Source: Trichopria drosophilae
Taxonomy: Eukaryota > Arthropoda > Insecta > Hymenoptera > Diapriidae
Assembly: GCA_030407085.1 (NCBI GenBank)
Contig: CM059582.1
Location: 135,801,001-135,865,000 of the forward strand
Direction of reading: 5' to 3'
Length of the DNA: 64,000 nt
Made by a program: the position numbers and the translations under genes. Below the pieces are notes generated by a model. The model ran no database searches, had not been told where the DNA came from, and saw only the letters and a list, made by a program, of their open reading frames with translations. This document shows positions 55,781 through 63,680 of this stretch, in pieces (positions within the stretch are counted from its first letter, which is position 1; each line of letters starts with the position of its first letter).

Positions 55781-56427
55781 TCAGACGTTTACATTGAAAT
55801 AGATCTTCAAGGAACGCTGAAGGGATGCAGGCTGATCTCGAAGATTATTTACGATCCAACTTTGAAGTAATTTGACATTTTCGATTGCACAATTATTATT
55901 TTTATTGCATACATGTTTGTCACAATTTATCGACACTCTTCCTTGCTGCTGTTTAAACTTAGCTAAAGATGGACAGTCTAATGTATCAATGTCGACAACA
56001 TTATCAGAGGATAAAATTTCCATTGAAATGTGCAACTTGTTTGCTTCCAAAATTCGTCTATTGAAGCCCAATGTTCGCCCAATCGAATCGATTGGTGTAA
56101 AATCAATGTCTCGATTAGATCTGATTTCACTACGTAGTGTATTATAATTTGGTTTTATATCTAACGTAATACACTCTACTCCGACAGCTTATTTCTAATA
56201 TATTCTGCTATATCCTCAATTTCATAGCTACCGATCGGCACAATAATTTCATGGTTACCAATATGAAATTTATTATTAACGTCAACATTTGGGATTGAAT
56301 TAAACGTTAAAAGTTCTATCAAACCCAATTCATAATTCTTCTGCGCTGAAAGTTCAATAGGTGGAAAGTATTGCGCTTCCAATACTGGAGACTGCCCCGA
56401 GAGCGTCAACGTAAAAGAATCATTCAT
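55781..56427 (-). pseudogene. Penton-like structural protein, left copy (one frame change)
   Basis: Starts at ATG 56427: MNDSFTLTLSGQSPVLEAQY, FPPIELSAQKNYELGLIELL, TFNSIPNVDVNNKFHI. This N-terminal pattern is shared by many arthropod and cnidarian Polinton-associated proteins and resembles a capsid minor (penton-like) protein. The frame ends in TAG at 56176; the conserved continuation (NYNTLRSEI, DFTPIDSIG, LGFNRRILEANK, DTLDCPSLAKFKQQQ) resumes in another frame a few bases on. The same change exists on the right. It could be a shared inactivating change, a sequencing-type error repeated by repeat conversion, or programmed frameshifting. Confidence 0.55.
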
Positions 56428-56445
56428 ACTGATTGTTCAAATTAC

Positions 56446-56481
56446 ACTGATTATCATAATATTTTATGCAATATATTTATA
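56446..56481 (-). promoter_or_regulatory. TATA-TCAGT promoter of the penton-like gene, left
   Basis: Minus-strand TATAAATA at 56481-56474 and TCAGT at 56450-56446, the counterpart of 59835-59870. It overlaps what is the 3' end of the protease gene in the right copy. Confidence 0.6.
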
Positions 56482-56545
56482 CAACTGATACTGTTTTGGA
56501 CAAAACAGCTGATTGCATAAAAATTTGAGACATAAATGTTCACAA

Positions 56546-56887
56546 TCAAAAGTGGCATAGTCTTGAAATTTTTTCTCGGTTATACATAATGCTACCTACA
56601 CCGAGATATTTTCCCAACTCAGCAGGTGGGCTAAGGTTTCCAAAGCTGTCAAAATAAACTACTTTAGAACCACGTTTTCGATATGCTACCCAATGTGTCC
56701 CCGGACCGCTTGCATCGTCTAAATTTATGACTGCACATTCATTACCTTGGGGATTCTTTGGTAAATTATTACGCATAAAGACACCTCTAAAATTCGGAAT
56801 TCCAGCTTCTTTCGAATATCTCAATATATCTACATCGGTGAGTGCTCGATGCAGTAGCTTTACAAGTTTTTTCGATTTTTTCTGCAT
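56546..56887 (-). pseudogene. Adenain-type cysteine protease (Polinton PRO), frameshifted near the C-terminus
   Basis: ATG at 56887, overlapping the preceding ORF by 28 bases. Residues 16-46 (LTDVDILRYSKEAGIPNFRG VFMRNNLP) and His65 in GPGTHWVAYRKRG, with Asp80 in YFDSFG, are the first two catalytic positions of adenovirus-type proteases, which cleave capsid precursors. The expected catalytic Cys block is out of frame: a run of six T (56569-56574) stands where the right repeat has five A at 59743-59747, and the frame ends after 113 codons. The right repeat has the intact 3' sequence but no front. So no complete protease gene exists in this element. Confidence 0.65.
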
Positions 56888-57270
56888 TTAACACCTAAAC
56901 CCTTTTTATATGGTTTTAATTTCAAACCTAGACCATTTTTATAAGGTTTAAGATATAACCCTTTACCTATAGCTATTGTCTCCATAGCACGATTATGCCG
57001 TTCACTTTCATGTAACTGCTTTTGAGCAGCTTTTGCATCATTAACACCCTTGGTTATACCCGCTGCGCCACCAGCTAATGCACCTACAGCACTTAATCCA
57101 GCAAATATGGGTGCTAGGAAAGGTAAGAATCCTCCAACCTTTGAAGGTATCGATAGCTGTCGAGTTTTTTTAATGAATCGTTTGCCACCTGCTTCTTTTA
57201 CGGCTTTACGTGCCCCTTTCAAACCGCTCGATATAACATTTTGAACATTATTACTTGGTGATATTGACAT
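56860..57270 (-). CDS. pVI/pX-like membrane-active minor capsid protein
   Basis: 136 codons from ATG 57270. Basic N-terminus (KGARKAVKEAGGKRFIKKTR), hydrophobic Gly/Ala-rich segment at residues 46-74 (GGFLPFLAPIFAGLSAVGAL and following), then a helix and a repeated Gly-Leu-x-Leu-Lys-Pro-Tyr-Lys motif (104-126) before a Lys/Arg/Asn tail. The family is common beside Polinton protease genes and likely corresponds to the internal capsid protein of adenovirus type (pVI or pX), often a substrate of the protease. It is the middle gene of the leftward set between the phospholipase gene and the protease, with which it overlaps. Confidence 0.6.
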   Translation of the reverse strand: MSISPSNNVQNVISSGLKGARKAVKEAGGKRFIKKTRQLSIPSKVGGFLPFLAPIFAGLSAVGALAGGAAGITKGVNDAKAAQKQLHESERHNRAMETIAIGKGLYLKPYKNGLGLKLKPYKKGLGVKCRKNRKNL

Positions 57271-57336
57271 TTTAGCAACCGCAAATCAATTTTCTTTTTT
57301 GACACTTTTTTCTTCTTTTTCAGTCCCATGCCTAAT

Positions 57337-57729
57337 TTACTTTTTAGTTTCATTGTGTTTGCAACACCACAAGCTGCCGCCTTTTCTGCAATGCTTGCGT
57401 CTTTTGCTAAAACTCGCTTCCAAGCCTTGCTCCGCTAATATTCGATCGGCCTCGCTTCTACCGGTGGGATTTTCACGAGTTTTGGAATAAGCAATGTCGT
57501 GTTCATTGCAAGCCTTATCTAACGGATTTATCCCTGAGTCCCCTCTTGCTAATCGGTGCTTTAATTTTGTACCAGGCCCGCAGTACTGATAACCGGGTAT
57601 ATGAAGTTCTACCGGTAATTTATTAATTAAAGAATTGACCAATCCTTTCCCACTCTTTATCCGTTTTTGCTTCTTGTTTTTACCCACATATGTAATCATA
57701 TTAAGTAACAAACAGTTAATGACTGACAT
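57337..57729 (-). CDS. Parvovirus-type phospholipase A2 domain protein
   Basis: 130 codons if started at ATG 57729. YCGPGT (residues 49-54) is the calcium-binding loop, and DKACNEHDIAY (71-81) has the catalytic His77-Asp78. The rest is basic. The layout matches the PLA2 domain of the unique VP1 region of parvoviruses, also reported in some adintoviruses, and helps virions leave endosomes by hydrolysing phospholipids. The initiator TCAGT at 57726-57722 lies at or after the first ATG, so Met11 (MITYVGKNKK) is a likely alternative start. The C-terminal Cys/Lys-rich end (SFSKRRKHCRKGGSLWCCKH) is unusual. No break is seen. Confidence 0.75.
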   Translation of the reverse strand: MSVINCLLLNMITYVGKNKKQKRIKSGKGLVNSLINKLPVELHIPGYQYCGPGTKLKHRLARGDSGINPLDKACNEHDIAYSKTRENPTGRSEADRILAEQGLEASFSKRRKHCRKGGSLWCCKHNETKK

Positions 57730-57766
57730 TACATATAAAGGCGCTACTTATACTTTTATGATCAGT
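57722..57766. promoter_or_regulatory. Divergent promoter between the ATPase and phospholipase genes
   Basis: The 47-bp space between start codons holds two promoters. Rightward: TATAAAG at 57734-57740 and TCAGT at 57762-57766. Leftward: TATAAGTA at 57752-57745 and TCAGT at 57726-57722. Both have spacing near 30. Confidence 0.65.
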
Positions 57767-57776
57767 TATTATCAAA

Positions 57777-58508
57777 ATGCGATTTCATAAACAACCAACA
57801 AAAATCCCAATCATCAATTTTGATGATTTAACATCGTCTGTACAAAATAATGCAACTAATCATAAACGACATGGGGAGTTGCTGCCCAATTGTATACGTG
57901 CACTTTTCTGTGGCCCGTCTAATTGCGGAAAAACAAATACAATACTCAGTCTAATCATCGATCAGAATGGATTAAAGTTTGAAAATATATATGTATATTC
58001 GAAATCGTTAAATCAACCAAAATATCAATTTTTACAAAACTTACTCGACTCTGTGGAGGGCATAGGATACTTTCCTTTTCACGATAATGAACAGGTAGTA
58101 CCACCCGCTGACGCCAGGCCAAACTCTATTATTATATTTGATGATGTTGCGTGCGAGAAGCAAGATAACATTAGATCCTTCTTTTGTATGGGTAGACATA
58201 ATTGCGTCGATTGCTTTTATCTCAGTCAAACGTATGCTCGCGTTCCCAAGCATCTTATTCGAGATAACGTAAATTTTCTGGTTCTCTTTAGGGAGGATGA
58301 AATGAATCATAAACATGTGTATAATGATCATGTCAATACGGATATGCCATACAACACATTTAAAGATATATGTACACAATGTTGGACAGATAAGCATGGC
58401 TTTATTGTAATCGATAAAGATAGTGAAATAGAAGAGGGAAGGTATCGAAAAGGTTTTGATTGTTTTATAAGCATAAATTATTTTAAGAACAAACAAAAAA
58501 TGATGTAA
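57777..58508 (+). CDS. A32/FtsK-like genome-packaging ATPase
   Basis: 243 codons from ATG 57777, ending TAA. Walker A GPSNCGKT at residues 46-53; Walker B NSIIIFDD at 117-124; after it YLSQTYARVPKHLIRDN (149-165) with the conserved Gln of HerA/FtsK-type ATPases. Poxvirus A32 and Polinton ATPases have this order and about this length. It would pump DNA into the capsid. The gene is intact. Its start is 11 bases after the TCAGT initiator, so the leader is very short. It heads the rightward gene set. Confidence 0.85.
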   Translation: MRFHKQPTKIPIINFDDLTSSVQNNATNHKRHGELLPNCIRALFCGPSNCGKTNTILSLIIDQNGLKFENIYVYSKSLNQPKYQFLQNLLDSVEGIGYFPFHDNEQVVPPADARPNSIIIFDDVACEKQDNIRSFFCMGRHNCVDCFYLSQTYARVPKHLIRDNVNFLVLFREDEMNHKHVYNDHVNTDMPYNTFKDICTQCWTDKHGFIVIDKDSEIEEGRYRKGFDCFISINYFKNKQKMM

Positions 58509-58512
58509 CAAG

Positions 58513-58517
58513 TCAGT
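58513..58517 (+). promoter_or_regulatory. TCAGT initiator before the DUF8207-like gene
   Basis: TCAGTGCAGAGTG follows the ATPase stop by 5 bases. The TATA part is weak (CATAAATTA near 58472-58480, 41 bp upstream). Confidence 0.4.
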
Positions 58518-58543
58518 GCAGAGTGAGACTTGCATGCATTAAC

Positions 58544-59419
58544 ATGTTTTCCCCACTTAAACAGCAGCAAGACGTTTTACGTCAAATTGTCAAAGCTGGC
58601 GAATCTTTTCGCCGAAAACATCGATTATTAAAAACGGGTAAAGAAACGCATGACCTTGCGATAAGTGAAACGCTCAAACCTCTGATAAGTCCATTGGAAA
58701 AAATAGCAGACGCTACAACAATGTCAATTAACAAAAATGCGATTGATGATATAAACGTACAGGATAAAGTAACAGATAGCATAGAAATTAATGATGTTAA
58801 CGAGTTTGATGATGATGATGATATGCTTGATGGATATAATACCCCTTTAGAGCAGACATTTAGCAATGATATTAAAACACGTACGTATCATACTGAAGAA
58901 AGGTTATCAAATAAGTTTCTAACTTTACTGGTGAGAAATATGCATGAGAAAAGTGATATTATTGATACAATTTATGGTGTTCGCATAGAAGGTACTACTA
59001 CAAGAATCGGTGATTCGACAATAGAATTTAAGAATAAAAATGTAATTGTTGAGGATAACAAATTTGCTATTACTGAAGGTTTGCTAGAGTTGGTATTTAA
59101 GAAAAAAGCTGATATAGCTATAATCCAACAGTCTGATTTAAACAATTACAAAAGTATACTAACCTTAACTAATGCACATAGGAAAGATTGGAATCAGGAA
59201 AGACCTATTCGGTATAATGCTTCCCACAAATATCGAAACTATATCAAGGAAATGTTCAAAGATGTTCCGAAAAAGGGTGGTAATTTGCCTGAATACATGA
59301 TTGCTGAACAAAACCACAAAATTGACTACGTGCCTTGGGATAATCCAAATGAACTTGTCGATCGTTTGCGCCTTCTAATAGCATCGCAAGCTGCTGGTAA
59401 TTCAAGTCTCTCGAATTAA
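58544..59419 (+). CDS. DUF8207-like Polinton protein
   Basis: 291 codons from ATG 58544 (MFSPLKQQQDVLRQIVKAGE); an in-frame GTG at 58523 is not a plausible start. N-terminal part helical and basic; an acidic run DDDDD near residue 110; then from about 150 a conserved block with IDTIYGVRIEGTTTRIGDS, IVEDNKFAITEGLLELVFKK and LNNYKSILTLTNAHRKDW, and a Lys-rich IKEMFKDVPKKGGN. This matches my memory of the DUF8207 domain, frequent in arthropod Polinton-like elements; its role is unknown, perhaps structural. Intact. Confidence 0.6.
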   Translation: MFSPLKQQQDVLRQIVKAGESFRRKHRLLKTGKETHDLAISETLKPLISPLEKIADATTMSINKNAIDDINVQDKVTDSIEINDVNEFDDDDDMLDGYNTPLEQTFSNDIKTRTYHTEERLSNKFLTLLVRNMHEKSDIIDTIYGVRIEGTTTRIGDSTIEFKNKNVIVEDNKFAITEGLLELVFKKKADIAIIQQSDLNNYKSILTLTNAHRKDWNQERPIRYNASHKYRNYIKEMFKDVPKKGGNLPEYMIAEQNHKIDYVPWDNPNELVDRLRLLIASQAAGNSSLSN

Positions 59420-59451
59420 ATTTTATCGATTATTGAAGAGTTGCGTGAAGC

Positions 59452-59488
59452 TAATATAATCTATTAATTGCGTGATAATTACGTCAGT
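59452..59488 (+). promoter_or_regulatory. TATA-TCAGT promoter of the spike-like gene
   Basis: TAATATAAT at 59452-59460 and TCAGT at 59484-59488; ATG at 59495. Confidence 0.5.
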
Positions 59489-59494
59489 ATCATA

Positions 59495-59698
59495 ATGAGC
59501 ATCGATGTATTTGGACGTTCGTCTCAACGAGCACGGAAGCAAGTATTTCAAAGTTTCGAAATTGCTACAGATGGTTCTTATGATTTTAAGAAAAGAAAGT
59601 TATGTAATATCGGAATTCCGACAGATTCGGATGATGCCATTACTTTGAGAATGTTCCACACATCTATTCGCGATATTAAACAGCAAATAGATTGCTGA
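59495..59698 (+). CDS. Spike-like small protein cut by the repeat
   Basis: 67 codons from ATG 59495: MSIDVFGRSSQRARKQVFQS, then TDGSYDFKKRKLCNIGIPTD SDDAITLRMF. The pattern TxDGxYDxxxKxLxNxxxPxxxxDAxxL recalls the shaft start of trimeric spikes and phage tail-collar proteins and occurs in other Polinton-like elements. The frame ends at the first codon of the right repeat (TGA 59696-59698), so it was probably longer and lost its C-terminus when the repeat formed or moved. A TTG at 59468 lies in frame upstream but is not needed. Confidence 0.45.
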   Translation: MSIDVFGRSSQRARKQVFQSFEIATDGSYDFKKRKLCNIGIPTDSDDAITLRMFHTSIRDIKQQIDC

Positions 59699-59834
59699 GT
59701 TGGGAAAATATCTCGGTGTAGGTAGCATTATGTATAACCGTGAAAAATTTCAAGACTATGCCACTTTTGATTGTGAACATTTATGTCTCAAATTTTTATG
59801 CAATCAGTTGTTTTGTCCAAAAAAGTATCAGTTG

Positions 59835-59870
59835 TATAAATATATTGCATAAAATATTATGATAATCAGT
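59835..59870 (+). promoter_or_regulatory. TATA-TCAGT promoter of the penton-like gene, right
   Basis: TATAAATA at 59835 and TCAGT at 59866-59870. The ATG is 19 bases on. A second TCAGT lies at 59883-59887, too close to the start to be the main site. Confidence 0.65.
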
Positions 59871-59888
59871 GTAATTTGAACAATCAGT

Positions 59889-60535
59889 ATGAATGATTCT
59901 TTTACGTTGACGCTCTCGGGGCAGTCTTCAATATTGGAAGCGCAATACTTTCCACCTATTGAACTTTCAGCGCAGAAGAATTATGAATTGGGTTTGATAG
60001 AACTTTTAACGTTTAATTCAATCCCAAATGTTGACGTTAATAATAAATTTCATATTGGTAACCATGAAATTATTGTGCCGATCGGTAGCTATGAAATTGA
60101 GGATATAGCAGAATATATTAGAAATAAGCTGTCGGAGTAGAGTGTATTACGTTAGATATAAAACCAAATTATAATACACTACGTAGTGAAATCAGATCTA
60201 ATCGAGACATTGATTTTACACCAATCGATTCGATTGGGCGAACATTGGGCTTCAATAGACGAATTTTGGAAGCAAACAAGTTGCACATTTCAATGGAAAT
60301 TTTATCCTCTGATAATGTTGTCGACATTGATACATTAGACTGTCCATCTTTAGCTAAGTTTAAACAGCAGCAAGGAAGAGTGTCGATAAATTGTGACAAA
60401 CATGTATGCAATAAAAATAATAATTGTGCAATCGAAAATGTCAAATTACTTCAAAGTTGGATCGTAAATAATCTTCGAGATCAGCCTGCATCCCTCCAGC
60501 GTTCCTTGAAGATCTATTTCAATGTAAACGTCTGA
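59889..60535 (+). pseudogene. Penton-like structural protein, right copy (same frame change)
   Basis: ATG at 59889; first frame stops at 60138-60140. It differs from the left copy at SSILEA versus SPVLEA, so the copies are not fully identical. The second frame runs to 60535. Promoter at 59835-59870. Confidence 0.55.
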
Positions 60536-60540
60536 CATTA

Positions 60541-60777
60541 ATGGAAACAAAGGATATTGAATATCTCCCTATAGATTATATATGTGTATTTGCTGCACAC
60601 GAAGTAGAAGAAGCCTGGAACAATTTACCGCTCGCAATGCAGATGCATCGTGATATTCGAGAATGTCGTCGATGTTACAATCATTTCGAAAAAACTGATG
60701 ACGTCATCGATGGACTTCCACCAATGATTAAAGATTGTACAAAATGTCAATTTCTGTATTGGGAAACGACTAGCTAA
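60541..60777 (+). CDS. Zinc-ribbon-like protein, right copy
   Basis: Identical in translation to 55539-55775. Starts six bases after the stop of the penton-like frame (60533-60535). A polyadenylation-type signal (AATAAA) lies at about 60872. Confidence 0.5.
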   Translation: METKDIEYLPIDYICVFAAHEVEEAWNNLPLAMQMHRDIRECRRCYNHFEKTDDVIDGLPPMIKDCTKCQFLYWETTS

Positions 60778-61225
60778 TCAACGTCAAATAACAATAACAT
60801 TTATTCACATATTCAATGCATATTGTACATGTGTTATTTACATATATTGTAATCTAATGAAAGAGATATGGAAATAAAACGAGTTTATTACATTCTATGT
60901 TATCTTATTATTATACCCTCCCTCTACCGCATTATATTATATCGTTATTGAACGATTAATTTCTTTCACACCCGTCAAAACCTCTATGAGTATATGCGTG
61001 AAGACATTAAAAAATGAGAGGAAAATATCGAAGATTATATATGAAATATGGAAGACGTCTAATCGAATTAATGACCCTGAAGCGTGAAAGGTTAATAAGT
61101 TGTAAAAGTGTATATCTTTTATTCAATTTATTTCTTTTTATTTTTTTTCTTATTTCAATCTCCTTACAATACTTATAATAATGTACGTTTATAATAAGTT
61201 GAGTATTCAATTTTAAAAATTCATT

Positions 61226-61620
61226 TTATTGATATTTGCTTCTATGCTCCTCCGGAGGTTTGATGTCATCAGTGTTGGCGCTACTGCATGCATTATTGTG
61301 GAATTTTAAATTGCTCATCGGTCCTCCGATGTATTCCATATATAAATGATTTTCATTTGCGAGACGCTGAAAATTTTCGACTGCTTCGACATCAGCCTCA
61401 AATAATGAAGCGAATCTTGGTGGAAGGAAACATGAAACTTGTCCATCCAAGTCGACAGTGATGCGAGTACCATATCGTGTTGAAATTTGACGAATTTTAG
61501 TCCTTTCTCAAGCACAGCCAGCTTTACGGTTGGTAAAAACTTGATTGCTGTATTGAGCTGATTCAGTTTCGCAACTGCTGCTACCGCTGCTGCTGAAGAT
61601 GGTGATCCATTGCAGGACAT
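61226..61620 (-). pseudogene. Polinton-associated small protein, right copy (frameshifted, no promoter)
   Basis: Same protein and same frame change as at 54696-55090, reading leftward from ATG at 61620. The translations of the two copies are identical. The upstream promoter of the left copy is missing; the sequence ahead of 61620 goes straight to the outer part of the repeat (61678 onward). Confidence 0.5.
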
Positions 61621-62127
61621 TTTTCTAATTGTAGTTTATCCGTTCTTCTAACAATTAATATAATATCCGAATATGTGGTATCAATGACCGTGAAAACTAA
61701 ATGTTCTTGTCACGACAAATATGAGCTCGGCAATGAGTGCAAGAGAGAAGGTAGTAGTAAACAGCATGACGAGGACTTTTACGTATCACTGCGGTTCCTC
61801 GCGCATAGAGCGATCTGCGTTGGTATTCCTATAGGCGACGGCCTTCGGCCGCGGATGTTTATTCATAATAATAGTAAATTCTTAATAACAATTTGTTGCG
61901 TATGGTTGGATTAGGTCATTAATTGTATGGAATAATAATATGTACACATATTTATACATATATAGTACACATGTTTCTCAACCTTCACAATCTTCGATTA
62001 TGAAATTATTTAAGAAATTGTTTACAATTTCCCTTTCACTCGCGACTTTGTCCCCCTACTCTCACGACCTTCACCTGTCATGCGTGACATCATCAAATAA
62101 ATAATTAATTGTTTAAATAAATCGACT

Positions 62128-62420
62128 GGGAGGTAGGGTGGGGGTATACGGGACCGGTTCAGTTACACTATCGACTGGGAGGTAGGGTGGGGGTATACAG
62201 GACCGACTGGGAGGTAGGGTGGGGGTATACAGGACCGGTTCAGTTACACTATCGACTGGGAGGTAGGGTGGGGGTATACAGGACCGACTGGGAGGTAGGG
62301 TGGGGGTATACAGGACCGTCTGGGAGGTAAGGTGGGGGTATACAGGACCGACTGGGTGGTATGGTGGGGGTATACAGGACGGGATGGGAGGTAGGGTGGG
62401 GGTATACAGGACCGGCTTAG
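62128..62420. repeat. 34-bp minisatellite beside the right end of the element
   Basis: Units read CGACTGGGAGGTAGGGTG and GGGGTATACAGGACCG; about eight copies, some followed by a GTTCAGTTACACTAT insert of about 16 bp (62158, 62236). 33 bp from the element end. Confidence 0.85.
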
Positions 62421-62429
62421 CTCCACTAC

Positions 62430-62960
62430 TCCCGTGTCACTCCTTGAAGCAGTGGTCTATGCCATAGTTTTCTGTGCATCAATTTCCAGTAAACAATTAT
62501 CATAATGAGTACTATGATTATAGATGATCCTCCGTAATACACCACTTCATTGATGGTTTCGACGTTCTCCGATGTTCGCCTAGCTCTTGCTATTCCTCTC
62601 GCTCTGCTTACTAGTTTCAAAATGATCAAATCTTGATATTTCCTCTGTTGATTTTCTTGACTCTTTTATTAGAACTTCTTCCAGATCTGAATTTTGTATT
62701 TCATCTTCAACTGAAAGGCTGGTGATGTTTAATCCTCTGTCCGCGTCACCTATCGTTGTTTGCGTTTCGATAATCCTTGCGGCTACGAAAGTTGTTTTAC
62801 CCGCTTGTGCTTTGCATCCAGACGTTAGGCCAATTTGTCACGTGTCGCCAAGCGTGATAATGGCTACCACGTCGTTATCACATATGATACGTAAATGTTC
62901 GGGTGTTGCGACAGAGTACAACCATATATTGGTTGCTCGTAATTTCGTCCAGAATGACGT
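62430..62960 (-). pseudogene. Possible envelope-like C-terminus
   Basis: On the minus strand from about 62960: broken frames include AIITLGDT, SGCKAQAGKTTFVAARIIET Q and a Glu/Ser-rich stretch DEIQNSDLEEVLIKESRKS, then a frame ending at 62426 with GGSSIIIVLIMIIVYWKL, a transmembrane-like segment, and a short basic tail. An ectodomain-TM-short tail layout fits an insect retroelement or virus-derived envelope remnant, but no signature motif is seen. At least one stop and one shift. Confidence 0.3.
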
Positions 62961-62989
62961 TTTCTGCCTGAACAATCGTATGTCACATT

Positions 62990-63680
62990 GCCTTTGATTT
63001 AATTAGTATCAGAGCTCTCAATTCCTTTCTTTTTCGAGTCTGGTATTAACTAAATTAGGTGTCATATGAAAAGTTCATAAATTTCAATATTGATACATTT
63101 TGCGCATCAAAAGTTTATACGCTTAGTAACAGACTCTAATAAAAAAAGAATAGAGCTCTGGTACATGAAATCAAATGCGATATAAGAAAAGTGTATAAAT
63201 TCAAATCGTAATACATTTTGCACATAAAAAGTTTATACGCTAAGTAACAGACTCTAGCAAAAAGAATTCAGAGCCCTTGTAGTAATTTAATCTAAGGAGG
63301 TATAATCGAAGTTTTTGTTCTTGATGATGAATTTTACCATTTCTTTGATCGGTAGAATTGTTGAAAAATTATTGTCGGTGTATGAAATATAAGATCATTG
63401 ATGTTAATGAATTTTACCATTTCTTTGATCAGCACCAGGGTTGAAAAATTATTGGTGATGTACGAAATACAAGTTTGTTTAACGGTAATGAATGTTGCGA
63501 TTAATTTACATATAAAAAAGCTTAACAAATTGTTGGCAATGAGAAAATGTAAAAGTATAATGAATGCTACCATTGCTAAATTCATAAACCTGTAAAAATA
63601 CTGTTTGGCGACATACAAAACTAATTATGTTGTTAGCAATGAATGTTACATTAGCATATACATAACCATAATGTAATGAT
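62990..63680. repeat. Satellite 1 and satellite 2 remnants of the satellite-carrying element
   Basis: 62990-63290 holds inverted satellite 1 units (AGTTTATACGC(T/C)(A/T)AGTAACAGACTC). 63320-63560 holds satellite 2 units (GAATTTTACCATTTCTTTGA). The last part matches 45960-45990 (CATAACCATAATGTAATGA). No end motif was found. Confidence 0.6.

Larger units (their letters stand above)
53397..56624 (+). repeat. Left terminal inverted repeat, 3228 bp
   Basis: Matches 62095-59693 inverted. It is about 825 bp longer, because 53793-54648 has no counterpart on the right. That extra part has degenerate repeats of ACCTCTAAA(C/T)TTT and GGTCATTGAT and a promoter (54489-54525). The inner end lies within the protease gene. 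Confidence 0.85.
53397..62095. mobile_element. 8.7-kb Polinton/adintovirus-like element with long terminal inverted repeats
   Basis: Inverted repeats 53397-56624 and 59693-62095 enclose a unique 3.07-kb core. Both outer ends read TGATGATGTCACGCATG. The core and repeats encode an ATPase, DUF8207-like, spike-like, phospholipase A2, pVI/pX-like, cysteine protease, penton-like, zinc-ribbon and a further protein. PolB, integrase and a major capsid ORF were not found. Flanks (ATCAGA left, AATAAA right) do not show a target duplication. Repeat identity is high, so insertion or repeat conversion was recent. The gene set is that of a virion-forming transposon, but the polymerase would have to come from elsewhere. 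Confidence 0.75.
59693..62095 (-). repeat. Right terminal inverted repeat, 2403 bp
   Basis: Inverse of the left repeat without the 850-bp stretch, and with a small extra TATATATGTATAAATATGTG-like stretch near 61945-61965. It begins inside codons of the protease (TGCTGAGTTGGG) directly after the stop of the spike-like ORF. Carries the intact 3' portion of the protease sequence, detached from its front. Confidence 0.85.

Noticed and set aside
58523..58543. GTG start for the DUF8207-like protein
   Set aside because: Eukaryotic Pol II genes start at ATG; the ATG at 58544 lies 27 bp after the TCAGT initiator.
53397..62095. Integrated parvovirus, because of the PLA2 domain
   Set aside because: No parvovirus NS1 helicase or VP body is seen; the neighbours are ATPase and adenain-type protease, which fit Polinton/adintovirus-like elements.
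62128..62420. CRISPR array
   Set aside because: Units are directly adjacent without unique spacers, and the genome is eukaryotic. The same holds for the other tandem arrays.
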